Shown here: piece after piece, positions 14,701-27,200 of the stretch
Layout of the letters: every line of letters starts with the position of its first letter
Position numbering within the stretch: the first letter of the stretch is position 1
Assembly (NCBI GenBank): GCA_000442125.1
Contig: KE546975.1
Location: 1,426,001 to 1,490,000, forward strand
Length of the DNA: 64,000 nt
Origin: Opeltia flavorubescens
Taxonomy: Eukaryota; Ascomycota; Lecanoromycetes; Teloschistales; Teloschistaceae
Direction of reading: 5' to 3'
The notes under the pieces: model-generated
What the model saw: the letters and a program-made list of their open reading frames with translations, nothing else
Database searches by the model: none
What the model was told of the DNA's origin: nothing
Position numbers and translations under genes: made by a program

Positions 14701-16990
14701 GAGCGTCTTATGATATAATTCGATGCACTTTTGCTTTACCAAATCTTTCCCAGGGTGCATATTGAGAATTTGGAGATGAGATGGAGTCGGTTGTTTTTTG
14801 AATAGACAGTACTCTGAATGCAGCCAGGAAGATAAGTTGCATGTTGGGTTGCCATATCTTCTCTTTTCAGGTTTCGTATCGAGATCCCGGATCTCAGATG
14901 GNAGGATGGAGGTAAAATCTTTTCCACCATCTTCAGCGCATCGATGATNCCTGATCTAGAAGGAATTTTAAACTCTGCTGCCACCCATGCCGTATCTTAT
15001 CATTGTGATGTCCCAGTAGTCATTACCACAAAGGCTTGCAACATTAGTTGTGCTTCCTGTTCGCTTCATCCATATTTTGAAATCCGGGTTTGTCAGGATA
15101 TGGAATACACAATTGCGACGAAATCTGCCTGAATGATGTGGTTTTCTTGGTTGATTTTACCATCTGTGCTCCATTATAGCATTTTTAGCGGCTGTGTAGA
15201 TGAGAATAAATGTTCTTGGATGCTGATACTCCTTGTCGGATTCAACGGCGAAAGCTGGTCGAGTTTATCATCAAATTCTCCCACCAAATCCTGATACCTG
15301 TCATCGGTTGCAGGAATCACCAGACCCTACTTACCCGATACTTCGCCGAACCGGTTGAAATGCATCAGGAGTCATGACTGAGAGAGGCACGTATTTACTA
15401 ATGTTGATGGAGACGCCAATTACACGCTTGACACGAATAGTTGCTGTTGATATCATCAATCTTTCAAGTGCAAAATATTTGCAGCTGGAGTATTCATATT
15501 TCGCTCGTTTTGGATGGGCGATTCTGCTCGATAGTCTCACCCGTATTGTTTGATGATCCGCATCTTTGGTTTGATATGAATGGAAGGAGATGTATATCTT
15601 TGAAAGCGGGACGTACTAGGAGCGATTCTGTGCTGGGTCATGTCCGGCACAACCACAGGATTAGACGCTGAAAGGTCTTTCAGTCTATTCACATGAGTCC
15701 ATGTACCCTGTAGAACCAGGGTAGAATATGTCAGATACCTGACATTTCGGCAAAAGTTTGAGATTGCGGTAACTGAAAGCGATAGGCGTTTCACGGGTCC
15801 TCATACTGAATGCTAATCTGATTGTATGCCATTCCGATAGTGTTATGAGCATGATATAAGCTCAATACGAGCGATGTGGACGGCAATGATTGGACATCAC
15901 TAACAGCTCCCAGTAACCGACCTTGATAAGAGGGACCTAGCCGATGAGGAAATCAAATACTGCGATTATCTGATACGGTGGACTACTAGTCTCGTTTGCG
16001 CTTCAGAGATGAGAGCATGTGATTGTAGTGTTCTCATAGACCTTCATATCATGCTTTTGGCCATTGATCTGAGGAGAGACCAGTCAGATAATTCATCAGC
16101 ACAGTCTTAAAATTCGCAAAACAGAGGATGATAGACGTGATGACATCGATCAGAAGAAAGCGCAGGACTAATTTGCATGTAAACACAAACCCGTAGGAGA
16201 GATATTGATGGCTGTGTGATACGGAGAGAGTGATACCGTAGTTTGATTTGAAGTAGAGCCTATAGCACTACAGGAAAGACAAGGAACGGGGATTACGTGA
16301 TAATCCTCTTATAAGTATGCCCTCGGGACCAAAAAGTCATTCCAAGACTTAGTCAATGTTGAAGCCGACCGGATACAGAGAACAATCTCTTTTCAGCGAG
16401 AACACAGTGCTCTTGCTTACTCGAAAGGGTCTCCACCTCGCTCTCATCTTCTCTATAAGAGTCCTCTTCTTCAAAGGATCCCATATCGTCCTAGGTCTTC
16501 AGCACCTGGCCTGTCTCCTCATCAGCCTTTTCGATTTTCCCTCCCAGATCTTGTCTCTCACAGAGCGACTGGATCTTCATGTCTGCAGTATTCGCAGGAC
16601 TACCTATTTCATCGACAAACACCTTCCGCGAGCCTGCGTTCTTAAGTTCCGCACGACCGTCACACTTTAGGCGATGATGATAACAATTGGCGTAATATAC
16701 TTCGAACTCTGGGTAGTTCTTATCCTCTAGACTCGATCAGACTTGTATTGGGTACTAAGTCATTATTCGATTGTACACACGACACACGCATAAATCACTT
16801 TATTATGAGATCAACCAAGAACATTGTCTGAGCTGTCAATTCACGTTCTAGACATTGTCTCGTCCTGACTTTTTCATCAACTTTGTCTAGCAGGTGTGAT
16901 GCTCTAGCTTTCACCGAAGATTGATATGCCCTCAACTCATTAGTGTGCAATTCAGGTCAGATAGCTCGCTTGCTGTTCTTGTTGATCCTG
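11720..16990. other. Gene-free relic tract, middle part
   Basis: I see no intact gene here. Minus-strand stretches at 12603-12902, 12987-13313, 14736-14984 and 15331-15794 look weakly protein-like but carry no motif I can name. A minus-strand stretch near 13.9-14.0 kb reads as a hydrophobic helix (SALLGVIPAIAAVVISLF). It has no surrounding gene model. Unresolved single bases occur at about 14902 and 14949. Confidence 0.5.
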
Positions 16991-16994
16991 CTGT

Positions 16995-17420
16995 TTAAAT
17001 GTTGGATATTCTGTGATCTATGACCGTCCAAGACAGTATCGAGGCAAAAGTTATCCGGATTGCTGACACTGAGATGGGCACGCAGGTATTCTGCCTATAG
17101 CTCATCCAACATATTATGGCGAAACTTTCCTCCTCCTCCTGCCAGCTAACTTCACTCTGTTTCAACAACCTTCCCTCTCTTTTCTTTCCATCTTCTCGCT
17201 CTAATCTCTGACTCTCCTGACTCTGCTCTTTTGCTTCCTTCTTCATCCTCTTCTTTTCTACCGCTAAGTCCATCTTCCATACATTGTCTACCCGCCTTTG
17301 CTCTTTCTCGACTTTTGCCCGGCTTAATAGCAGTGCTCGATTGCTTGGATAGAAATTTGATCGTTCAAGTTTATAAAAGAAATTGTGTAAGTCCACTATC
17401 ACGTTTACTATTGTTTCCAT
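16995..17420 (-). pseudogene. Charged coiled-coil relic, possibly SNF2-protein tail
   Basis: This is a 141-codon open stretch starting with ATG at 17420. Residues about 35-90 are very rich in Lys, Glu, Arg and Gln with heptad-like spacing (for example EKEQRRVDNVWKM and KKRMKKEAKEQSQ), typical of a coiled coil. It lies about 0.7 kb downstream, in transcription sense, of the SNF2 helicase motif VI at 18.2 kb. It could therefore be the C-terminal tail of the same dead gene. No splice-consistent path joining the two was found. It might also be a short independent gene; nothing distinguishes these. Confidence 0.3.
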
Positions 17421-18159
17421 GATGGTCCCAATATCTTCGGCGCTGAGGGCTTGAGCGTTGACAGCAAGTTAACACCTTTACAAACATCACCGTCCACAAT
17501 GAACGCCACCACGACCTCAATGCCTACTTAAGCAAAGAACCTATTGTCGCACGGTAAAGCCAGTTCCCTTGACTCTGGAAACCTCCACGAGGTAAAGTCT
17601 TGCTAGTTGAGCTGCTAGACAGCAGAGTCATCGTGGTTGCCGCAGCTCTTTGAGCTCCACAAATCAAGGGCCAAATGCTTACAAGGGACCCGTAAGTCTG
17701 TGGGAGTCATGGTAGTATACGAGGTTCCGGTACGATCCGTTCATAGGCCCGCCAAGTCATTTATCGTCCAAGGGAATGGAAGTAGGAATGTTTCGCTGAG
17801 TCATTCTCATATTCTTCGGAACACTGTCGATTGGACTGATTTCCAATTCAGGGTCAAGCGTAGGCGATGCAGCTCATAGATGATCGGTCGTCCACAGGTA
17901 GGCTATCTTTGAGCGCCACGTTTTTAACAGAGGTCCACTGGTCTCGGGGGGAGCGTTGCCCGAAGAAGTGGACGTAGAGCACCAAGGCCTGGGTATTGAT
18001 GTATTGATTGACGTGTTCTATATGGTCGTCTACCTCGGCCTCTGGGTGGGTGGCATAGTATTCTAGGACGAGGGTTTTGGGGACCGTGATCTAAATTTGA
18101 GCGGCTACAATAGGAACGTACTGGTTTGTGGCGAGGGCTGTATAATACTAATTATACAA

Positions 18160-18483
18160 ATGGTTGGTGTTCAACGTATAAACATGAACCCATCTGGTTT
18201 GCCCGATACGGAGTACACGGCTATAGTATTAGATGGCCGACTACGCGTTGGTGAAGACCTCGACAAAGAGCACGTCGCAGGCACAGTCTTGCATGTTCGC
18301 CGCGGTTCCGAGAGTCTGGGGACTGGCCAGCATGATCTGAGCTGGATCATCGGGATCGTTAAAACGATCAATAGCAGCCTCCCTATCTGCTTGCTTGTGC
18401 GCGGATCGTGCGATAACTCTTTCCCATTGGTAAAGAGCCTCATGATATTGTGATCCCTTTGGACTGGTGGTGTTGTTGAATTC
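18160..18483 (-). pseudogene. SNF2-family helicase relic (helicase C-terminal domain)
   Basis: One minus-strand frame over 324 bases encodes the end of a superfamily 2 SNF2-type helicase. IDRFNDPDDPAQIMLAS followed by TLGTAANMQDC corresponds to motif V, where active family members bind ATP and DNA. RVLRIGQTRWVHVYTL matches the arginine-finger motif VI (RvhRIGQ). In life such proteins remodel chromatin or repair DNA in the nucleus. The frame holds two stops, at 18243-18241 (TAG) and 18231-18229 (TAA). Both sit where the family often has glutamine, so both could be C-to-T changes. The NMQ-type motif V resembles the fungus-specific multicopy SNF2 group rather than Rad54 or Snf2 themselves (inference). 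The ATP-binding half was not found in one piece. Confidence 0.7.
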
Positions 18484-18594
18484 TCAATCTATAGTGTGAG
18501 AACGTATATGCTTCATTCAATGAACATATCCAGAATATACTCTTCCATTTCCTCGATATGGCTGGTTATAAGTCAGGATCTCTCTGTGTGTTAT

Positions 18595-19155
18595 TCAAGG
18601 CTTGGGCTGACATGCTTTGTATTGCTGTATTTCGTCTCGTATCTGTCGCGATTTGTCGGACATCTCAGTCGAGTGTTGATAGATAAATTGAGCCAGGTGC
18701 CCTCGTTCATGTGGCTGTTTCAGCCGAGGTGGTTGTGTATAAGCTAGGGCACACGTAGGGTTTTTCGTCGAAATACCACCCGTCCAGTACAGTCTGCCAA
18801 GAATTCTAAGTTGCTGACAAATAAACAACGTTATATCCTTCTCTTGAATCATGCCCACAGTTTTGATTCCGAAGAGGTATAAATGATCCATAGTCGGCAT
18901 TAGACCTCCATTTCGCTCTACAGATCTAGCTTTACCCAGTAAGAATACTCTTCCATTTCCAGCCTGGAATCCCTTTTCTACCCAGCAGGTATAAGTCCTC
19001 GATCGTCGTCCGCTGGTGTCAGAGTATGTCTGGTATATGCGGCAAGCCTTGTATTGATTTCCTGGTTTGTGAGTGAACAAGAAGTAAAGTAAGGAAAAGA
19101 CACACGATGACGTTCTTTGTATTCCTCTGCCGTAGGTTTGTAAGCCTTGGCCCAC
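18595..19155 (-). pseudogene. Long open stretch, probably part of the SNF2-type relic
   Basis: This 186-codon stretch is free of stops but has no ATG at its start, so it is an exon-like or relic piece rather than a gene. Its last third is hydrophilic and helix-prone (STEMSDKSRQIRDEIQQYK). The start of the SNF2 motif V fragment lies about 110 bases downstream in transcription sense. An overlapping second frame just upstream is also protein-like (KWAKAYKPTAEEYKERHRVSF at about 19155-19090), suggesting a frame change inside old coding DNA. I do not recognise the domain. It may be the insert or linker before the helicase C-terminal domain. Confidence 0.3.
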
Positions 19156-20887
19156 TTAGTCGAAAACTGTCATAGCAGGGCGCCAGGTTCTACTCGTGCG
19201 ACGTGTTTAGGCTTGATCATATCACTCCAAGATATGATGCTATTATAGATAGACTTTCTAGCCATTTTTCGAGACAAGATATCCGCATTGATCGCTTTCG
19301 TGAGTTTTAATATGGTGGTATAGGCATCGCGTATTGCTTCGAACATCATTGCAGCCTGATTGCAAACTAGGTGCACGGAGAAAATAGGCGAAAAGAATAG
19401 GGCCGTCATTTAAACCCTTCCACTAAGAAGTGACTTTGATCAGGATGGCAAGCGCGAATGGAAACAAATCAAAACAAACAGCGTTGAAGTGTCCTAGCCA
19501 CTAGACCGTGGAGACTGGATCATATCAGTCTATGTTCCTCAAAATCGTAGTTACTGAAACAACGTAGATAGCCATTTCACCCATGATCCTTCTCTTGGAT
19601 AGCAGAGATTGCCCTTTTTAATAGAGAACAATCTGCCGGATCATAGTGAGGTTGTCAAACAAAAGCTCTCCGGATGATTCGACAAGTGTTTCTCCATGTA
19701 TACATTGAGTCGTTGCTGTAACTGAGATTGATTATTAAACTTTGATAGAGCAATAGGGTCTTAACTTTTCCTATCGCATTTGAATTGCGAATATTTCTGC
19801 AGTTCTAAGGACTTGTAGCTCACCAGTTTGGGGTAAGTTCATGCTCTGTTGATTTATCATACTGCTCTGTATTGTGAACGAAGCTTTCATGTAGGTGAAA
19901 TTCAGCGACTTGAAAAGTTGTGCCCGGTAAAATTGATATAGAACTCGAGAAATTCAATGGAGAAGTCTTGCTTAAAGAAAGATATCGAGACCTTGATTCA
20001 ATGTAGTTGTTTGAATTTACCATTTTTGGGTTTCCAGAGGACTTATTATCAATTGTGTTTCAACCGTAAACATAAACAAGGTGACGAAAACTTTCGCTAG
20101 TTCCCGTTCGAGTGGGAAGACATCTGAATGGTCGTTGGACCAGTGCTTCGAAGGTACGGCTACTTTTTGAGAGAATTTTGATCCTTTTGTGATGCCACAA
20201 CGTACGGCTGCATTTATTTGACGCACAACATCGTTGAAATTATTCTGGTAAGAACATTGAGATTCAGATCGTGTTAAAGCCATAGCAAGAGATTCAGATG
20301 GATGGATACAGATAGATAGAAAAAGGAAGTGTCAAACAAGTACGCTTATGAGGAAGCAATAGGCTCATATGAGTCTCCTGGTGGAATCAATAACTTGTCC
20401 GACACTTCAATCTTGCAATCCGAGGCCTCTATGGCTCGTCATTGTATATATGACCAATTCTAGAATTTTCTTTGTCTCTTGACTCATATCACAATGACAT
20501 TTTCGTGTCTTTCCGGATAAGCCATATAACTCAAAGCTGGCACCTTTCAAAGATCCATAAGATGGAATCGAATCATGGGGTTTCCATGCCAGAATTGAGT
20601 ATCTCTATTGGCTCAGTGGGAAGATTCTGTCATTTTCGACAGTGAATGGCTTGACAATCCAGCAGACGAGAAGTCTTCCAATTATGCTTCCGGGGTTATG
20701 ACTGTATGATTGATAGTCAGAGATGGAAACCGGAAGTACCTCCAAAGTTTTGACTTGGACGCCATCATAGAATGCTTTTCATCTGGTAAATCCTGATCAG
20801 CTTTATAGCTTGCATATTGCAATGCTCAGAAGCGTTGTTTGGCGCTACTCATCGGCGGTGATAACCACGAGCATAGCTGTAAAGTTA

Positions 20888-21240
20888 ACGTCCGTGTACT
20901 AGAACTTCGTACCCATGATATTGAAAAATGGCATCTTCTCGTACCCATGCCCAATCTCGAATCATTACTTGAGGTCCTTTTCACCCAATATGTCGGCGAG
21001 GAGACGGCCCAGCATCGAATACCAACAGAATGCCAGGGTTTTTTCATACATGGCAAACCACAGGTACGCTGCTCGTTGCCATTGTGATGTCTTTTGCTCC
21101 GCATATTTTCGGTATGCGTTTTGGTCCGAGATTGCCCTCTTCTTGAACAGACTTCATAGAATTTGATGACACAGGAAATTTTCATCCTAGGGTCCGTAAG
21201 CAGGGATATCATGGCGAAGTCCCTATCCTCGATAGCCTCT
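20888..21240 (-). pseudogene. Unidentified coding relic, frames change
   Basis: Minus-strand protein-like segments follow one another in different frames. The middle one (21153-20965, 62 codons) is clearly protein-like and rich in Trp and Tyr, with motifs AAYLWFAMYEKTLAFCWY and GRLLADILGEKDL. The next begins at 20965 with MIRDWAWVREDAIFQYHGYE. The order and strand match the SNF2-type relic about 2.5 kb downstream, so these may be N-terminal regions of the same ancient gene. I do not recognise the domain. Frame changes without splice signals point to a dead gene rather than exons. Confidence 0.4.
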
Positions 21241-21244
21241 ATCT

Positions 21245-24200
21245 ATAGCTTGATACGAGTCCATGGCAATAAGTACTTATGTACTTGACCACAATGTTCA
21301 CATAAAAGACCGAAGTGCTGGTGTATTGTATTGAACGACCAAATTTGATACTATCAGATATTTGTAATGTCGTTACCAGGCACTTTAGCGATAATTAAGC
21401 CGCCACCCTGACATCTAGTTGACATGGTTTATACTCTCTTGCTATTGGCGTTTAGGTATACATTCGCCCACTTTAGTCCCGATTTTCCGTGCGAAGGCAA
21501 TCAGGTTGCATTGAATATTGTCGAAGTAAAGTTCCGTCCAGTAGATAGAAGTTTCTGTCGCTTCTGCAGATGAAGTCGTCGAGATGAGCGATACCGTTCT
21601 ACATGTCAAGGGATCTCATATCATAGCTCGACGTCGCCGTTGTTGTTTGTTCCCCTTTCACCCGTGTATATGCCTCAGATTCTAAAAATGCTCTCTCCTT
21701 TGACGCGGATACTGATGATATTCTCTTTGTCCTTTGGATTGATTGCTGATTAATCTATCGGACCTTCAAACTGGGGTTACAATCAGCGATTAGGGGCTCA
21801 CCTTCCGCATATGCTTGCTCACCTTCTAGTAGTACTGGTATCTCCTAAGGTTACCATAAGGAGCAGTGTATGCGTGTTGTGTGTCCAATATAATGACCAT
21901 TTCCGCGGCATTCTTCAAATTGTGTTTCGAGCCGATAGAATGTTGTTATTAATCTGACTCTATAGACAGTTTGGTGACATAGACGTGAGATCTCCATTGC
22001 AGATTTGATCAGATGTGATGTTCAATTAGGGTCTGTTTCTTCAGTGGCTTGTATTCAGAAATTTATTCGGGTCCATAGCTTTGGGATTCGTCAGGGATCT
22101 TGAAGTGCTCAGTCGAGTAGTTGTATAGTCTTCTGAATACGTCTCCAGGATATACTCGTTCTACATTAATCAGAATAAATACCTTTGATAGGAAGGCCTG
22201 TTGTTCTCATGATTCGATGAGTTCATCCTGATCGACGTCGCTGTCTCCTCCGTACAGATCGTTGCACTGAATAAACCTATCTTCGATTCCATCTTGGTGG
22301 GATAAATCTTACTAGTACTTCGTTCTGAGAAAAGAAACGTGCTCAAAGCTACATCGTACAACTCTTTACGCCTGGGTATCTGGGTTGCTTGTTTGAGCCT
22401 AATGATAGAGGAGAACACAATCAGCCGAATGGACGTGATAAGACAACGGGGCCAAAAAAGGGGCTCGATAACTGACCTTCGGCGGATGGATGTGGCTGAT
22501 TGGCTTTGCTGCACAGTCTCGCGCTACTTGCGACAGATCTTGAGCTAGCTCATCACCTGTGTGGGTGCTGTCGTCGTTGATGTCAGGAGACTCTGGTAGC
22601 TGGAGGCGTGAGCGAGAGTCATGGCGTGTCCGGATGAGACGTTACACCTACACCGCAATTTTTGGAGGAAGACGTCTTACAATCGAGCTGGCGCGAGACC
22701 AGGGCGTTCGAAAGCCGACGAGCTCTCTGTCATCTAGAGGGCTAGTGCAAGGACTGTCAGTAGACGCCTACGTCCCATGATTCATCCGTAGTACTATCTG
22801 AGTCTGCAGTAGGAGGGACGTTACACTGGCTGAGGTCGAAGCTCCGCAAGTTGTTTGTTAGAAACTCTGGCAGCTATACCTCTTTGTGAGAGTTTGACTC
22901 ATCCGGTTCTCGCCTAAGTCTCCCATATCGTAAAATAACGAGCGTCAGTGTGAACATTTAGTCTATGATCGATTGATTGAGCCAGTACTTTTCAGCTTTT
23001 GCTTCAATAGATGCAAAAGCGACTTCAACATTGTTTGGAGGGATTTCTCTTTAGCCAACAGTGTCGCGTATGATTCCATCAGACTGTGCCCAGGTGTCAT
23101 ACAGAATTCATCCCCATTCCTTAATATTCAAAACGCCTCTAAAATTGTGGGGCACGAGCCCAGCGTACGAGGTAGGAGAAGCCATCAGCGATCTGGTTAT
23201 TTCGCCCAGAGATTTTGATCCACAGGTGCTTTAAGAGTAAACTTGGTAATTGCTATTTGAAACTCGACCAGAACAGTCGTTCTTTGACGCGTCGACCTGA
23301 ACGGTGATGGTCTTCCTTGAATCCATGAGGACATTTTGAAATATCACTTCTGTGACGCGGAGATGTAAGAATTCCACATTCAGGTTTTCTGCACCTGCTG
23401 ATTAGCTAGTAGTTCGCAGAGTATGTCGACAGCGCATCCAAAAGGGAATTAACTTCGTTCTAATCGCGGACGGTCGCTATACTTCACCAACTTAATAATG
23501 GCTGCAGTTAAGATTGGCTTCTAATAAGACTTTCGTATCCCGGATTCTTTAAGACATAGTTTTGCAGGTCTTGCCTATATGGGTTCTCCTTATGCTCACG
23601 CCTTCATTAATATGTTCATTCTGGTCCGGTTCAGGCAAGGAGTCCCTTGGCCGTCATATCATTTCGGATGGCCTTGTAGGCCTAGCAGTCAATTTCCGAT
23701 TTAAATCGAGGGAATGAGCAACTAAATATTGGACCGACAGAATACGTCCATTTGACAGACATTGGATTGCAACCAAAGCATTTTGCTGAGCGTTCAATTG
23801 AAATTGCGCAGGAACTAATGGGCACTTGGTATTGATCTCAGATAGAAACCGAGTAGAGATACGGCTGGNATATGCGAATACCTTGATGAACTGAATGTTA
23901 ATCATGTTGATGATGCCTCGTAGATACTTGCCTAATTCAAAAATCGTCTCGGTTGAAGCTGTGTGATAATCTTGTAGAGGTTTAATATCAGCTGCACATA
24001 TAGTTTCTCGAATAATATTTCACAGTGTAAAGAGGTGTCATATATAGCGCAAAACTATGATCAAGGTAGAGTTCCAAGGCGTGTTAAGAACATTTGGTTG
24101 CTTTGATTGCTTTGATCGCTTTGATCGCCTTGGTCGCTTCGGTCGCTTCGGCCAGCGCAACTTCTTATAGTTGACGAAAATGGTCATATCTGTCTAGATC

Positions 24201-27200
24201 TCTCAACCGAGGATCTATATATTGTCTTGATGACGGTCTAAAAATTACGAGGCAAGATGGTAATTCCCCAGTCTTGTGATACAACGGCATCCCAGGTAAG
24301 TCCTGAGCTTCATGTTATGTCAATCGTCTATTTGACGGAAGACGGAGGCAAGGGCGGCTTGCCGGAGTTCGCAAATCCAGAGCTCCATTGCATCTATGTA
24401 CCATTTGTGGAATAGTCTCTGATTCGGACTTATGGCTTAGTCAATCGTGATGTTTCTTTCCTAACTCTGGGCTCCGATTGCGCTTGGTTAGTGGTTTGGC
24501 GCTGTTTATTTTTGATCCAATAATGTAGAGATTTCGTTATCTACGCTTCAAAGATCAACTCTCATTTGGCCTTAGCGAGATTTCTGTAGGATTTGAGCAC
24601 TCCTAGGTCTAGCTCCGTCAGCTATCCCTAGCTTTTCCTTAAACTGGATCAATCTTTTCCACCAGGGTAGGCTGAATTATTGAAGATTTTGGTGAACTAT
24701 TAGATCGACGGAAACACCGGCAGCAAATGTTAATTAGCTGCTCGTTGTTAGTAATCTTTTGTCTTCTTTGGCGTTGTGAATCCGATCCTCACTCTGTGAC
24801 GTGAGATTTTGAGGGATCTTCGTAATTCCGGGTCAGACAAAGGACCAATGGTATCACCTTACCTTGTGGTGTTATATACCACGTCTTAGTCTGGAGTCGG
24901 CCACGAGCCTCCTTCGTCAGGCGTATCAGGAGCGTCGGCGGCGTTGGAGACAGAGGTGGTGTCATGAGCAGGAACGTGTCCACCCTGTCCGAGCGTAGCT
25001 TGAACACCCATTTACTCTTGCCGATTTTGCGTTAGTAAATTATCCAGGTTATTCATAGTTGAACGATCGCAAGACTTACATGAAATTGACAAACGCTTAA
25101 GTCAGCTCCATGATTGGTATTCGGTACATGAACTTTGTTGTTGAAAGTGACGGGGCTTTCATTCTGCCACGTTCTTCCAATATCGGAGGCATGGCGTCCA
25201 GCAAAGTTACCATGGGACGAGGCAAGCTCGAAACGTTTCGCAATTGATAAAGCAGGAGAAAAGAGGAGATACTTGTTATCAGGTCTTCGATACATTGACT
25301 GATCGTCAATTTAAAGATACCCCACATGATAGGGTTCAGGATTTGTCATGCGCTGTCGCCATGCATGATTCAAAAGCTTAGACCAAGTTGTCTTTCGTAC
25401 GATCTATCAATGGCTTCTTCAACATCATCTCGCCAGTTGGACAGGATCTTAGAAGACACAAGCGATTACCTGCCGTAGAATCTGGTGGTGCCCCATACGC
25501 CGTGAGTTCAGCCTCGTAATTGGCCGCTAGAGGAATATCAGTGGGCGAAGTAGGCTGTTCTTGAAGTCGAGATGACGGGTTCAAGTTTATACCCATCTGT
25601 CGTCTGAAAGTGGCTGTGAAATTCCCCCTTCATATACCTGGGTTTACTTCTTGATCAAGTGCTTTTGGAAGCTTTTGTGACGAGCACCTTGTTGTTGGCT
25701 TTGGAACTAGTCCTCGCTCAATCGATCAGGATCAGTGGAGCTCAATCCTTGGCCTCCAAGACTAGAGTCATTATAATATATGGAAGAGTCCATCTTGACG
25801 GAGGCTGTCAATCAGCATCTGTTGTAATAGCCTTGCTTGAAGAGAATCCAGTAATAGATGGCTCCTCTGGTGTCACTGTCGGAAGAGTCATCATTGTTGT
25901 TGTCCTGCTTGCTGCCGAATTGTAGAGTATAAGTGCTGCGACTTTCATCGCGTAATCCCTTTCATACCCAATCAATCAGAAGAGCTCTAAACAGGAATCG
26001 TTAAAAAAAGCAGTGTTTCCGATTACAAGCAGGCTCTGTTGAAAGTCGCCATATGGTGAGTATACCAAAAGTGTGAGTACACATATTATTGAAAATAAAC
26101 TCCAGATCGCAATAACAAGCAGATTTTTCAGACCGATGTATGATGGCACCAGCACTCGGCGGTGCAAATTTAGCCTCGTAGAGCTCTTGCTCAGATGTAC
26201 AATGTAAATAATGGATTCCTCCATCGAAATTGTTGTTCTCACTCCGCTGAAGTTGTTGATGTATCCCTCTTCTCCGAACATCGACTGGAGACGGTAATAT
26301 TTGACGGATTTGTAATATAGTAATGGGGTAATAATGTTTGGTTGTCTGCGATAATTTGTTTACAGTCTGCAGGATAGGCTTTTGAGAAACACATAACCTC
26401 TGGAAAGGAAGTTGCGAGTTATCCATGTACTGATGTGCACCACGTTCTGACTATCGATTCTGCGAAAAGCGATCAAATTTCCCTGGGTGGTAAGTGAGGT
26501 ATACCAAGAGTCAAACGCTGCCATATGACTTAAGGAAGCGCTAGACCATGCCATTGAATTGCCATGGGTATAGATCCATCTCATTCTCCGAAAGATCGGT
26601 CGCTTTTGCTCTTCGTCCGTGTCTTTTGCCCGGCAAGGGCATGGCAGCGGCTATGAACTTTTCCGATTCGATCATTGATGGATCGTTGCTCTTCTTGCGT
26701 CAACTGATCTTGCGAATAAGTAAGAACTCAATGCTGACCATTCTTAGCTTCACTTCCCGTGGGGAGTTTTGCCAAATGGCTTATCAGCCTTCTCATCAGT
26801 CCCTATTGGATCGCAGTCAAGAATAAGCGCTGAAAGATGTATGTCCGGACCTGCCTGTGCCGGCCTAGAGGCTCATTTCGCATTGATGTTACATAGTTGG
26901 GATCACGGTCATCAGTAGGTCTGTATAAAATTACGAAGATGTCCGCATATCGTTGTCTATGGGGGCGGGCACGGGTACGTAGTAGAGAAGGCAATGAAAT
27001 ATACTTTGATATCTTGCCTCTGTGATTTAGTGTTAGGTATCCGAAGACATTTTTCAGAATGTTAATACTATGGGAATTTTCATCCGAATCCATGCACTTG
27101 AAGGGGATATTGTCACAGAACAGAGTTCAAAGAGGGGAGGAGCGGGTTTTTAAGCTTAAGGCTAAGGTATTGACGCTTTAGTAATGACATAACGAATATT

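Noticed and set aside
18097-18453. A 118-codon plus-strand open stretch.
   Set aside because: It is antisense to the SNF2 motif V/VI block, which is the better explained reading.
24057-24170. A short reading frame rich in RFG, reminiscent of amidated neuropeptide precursors.
   Set aside because: It arises from the 9-bp repeat; fungi have no such peptides, and no signal peptide or dibasic sites are present.
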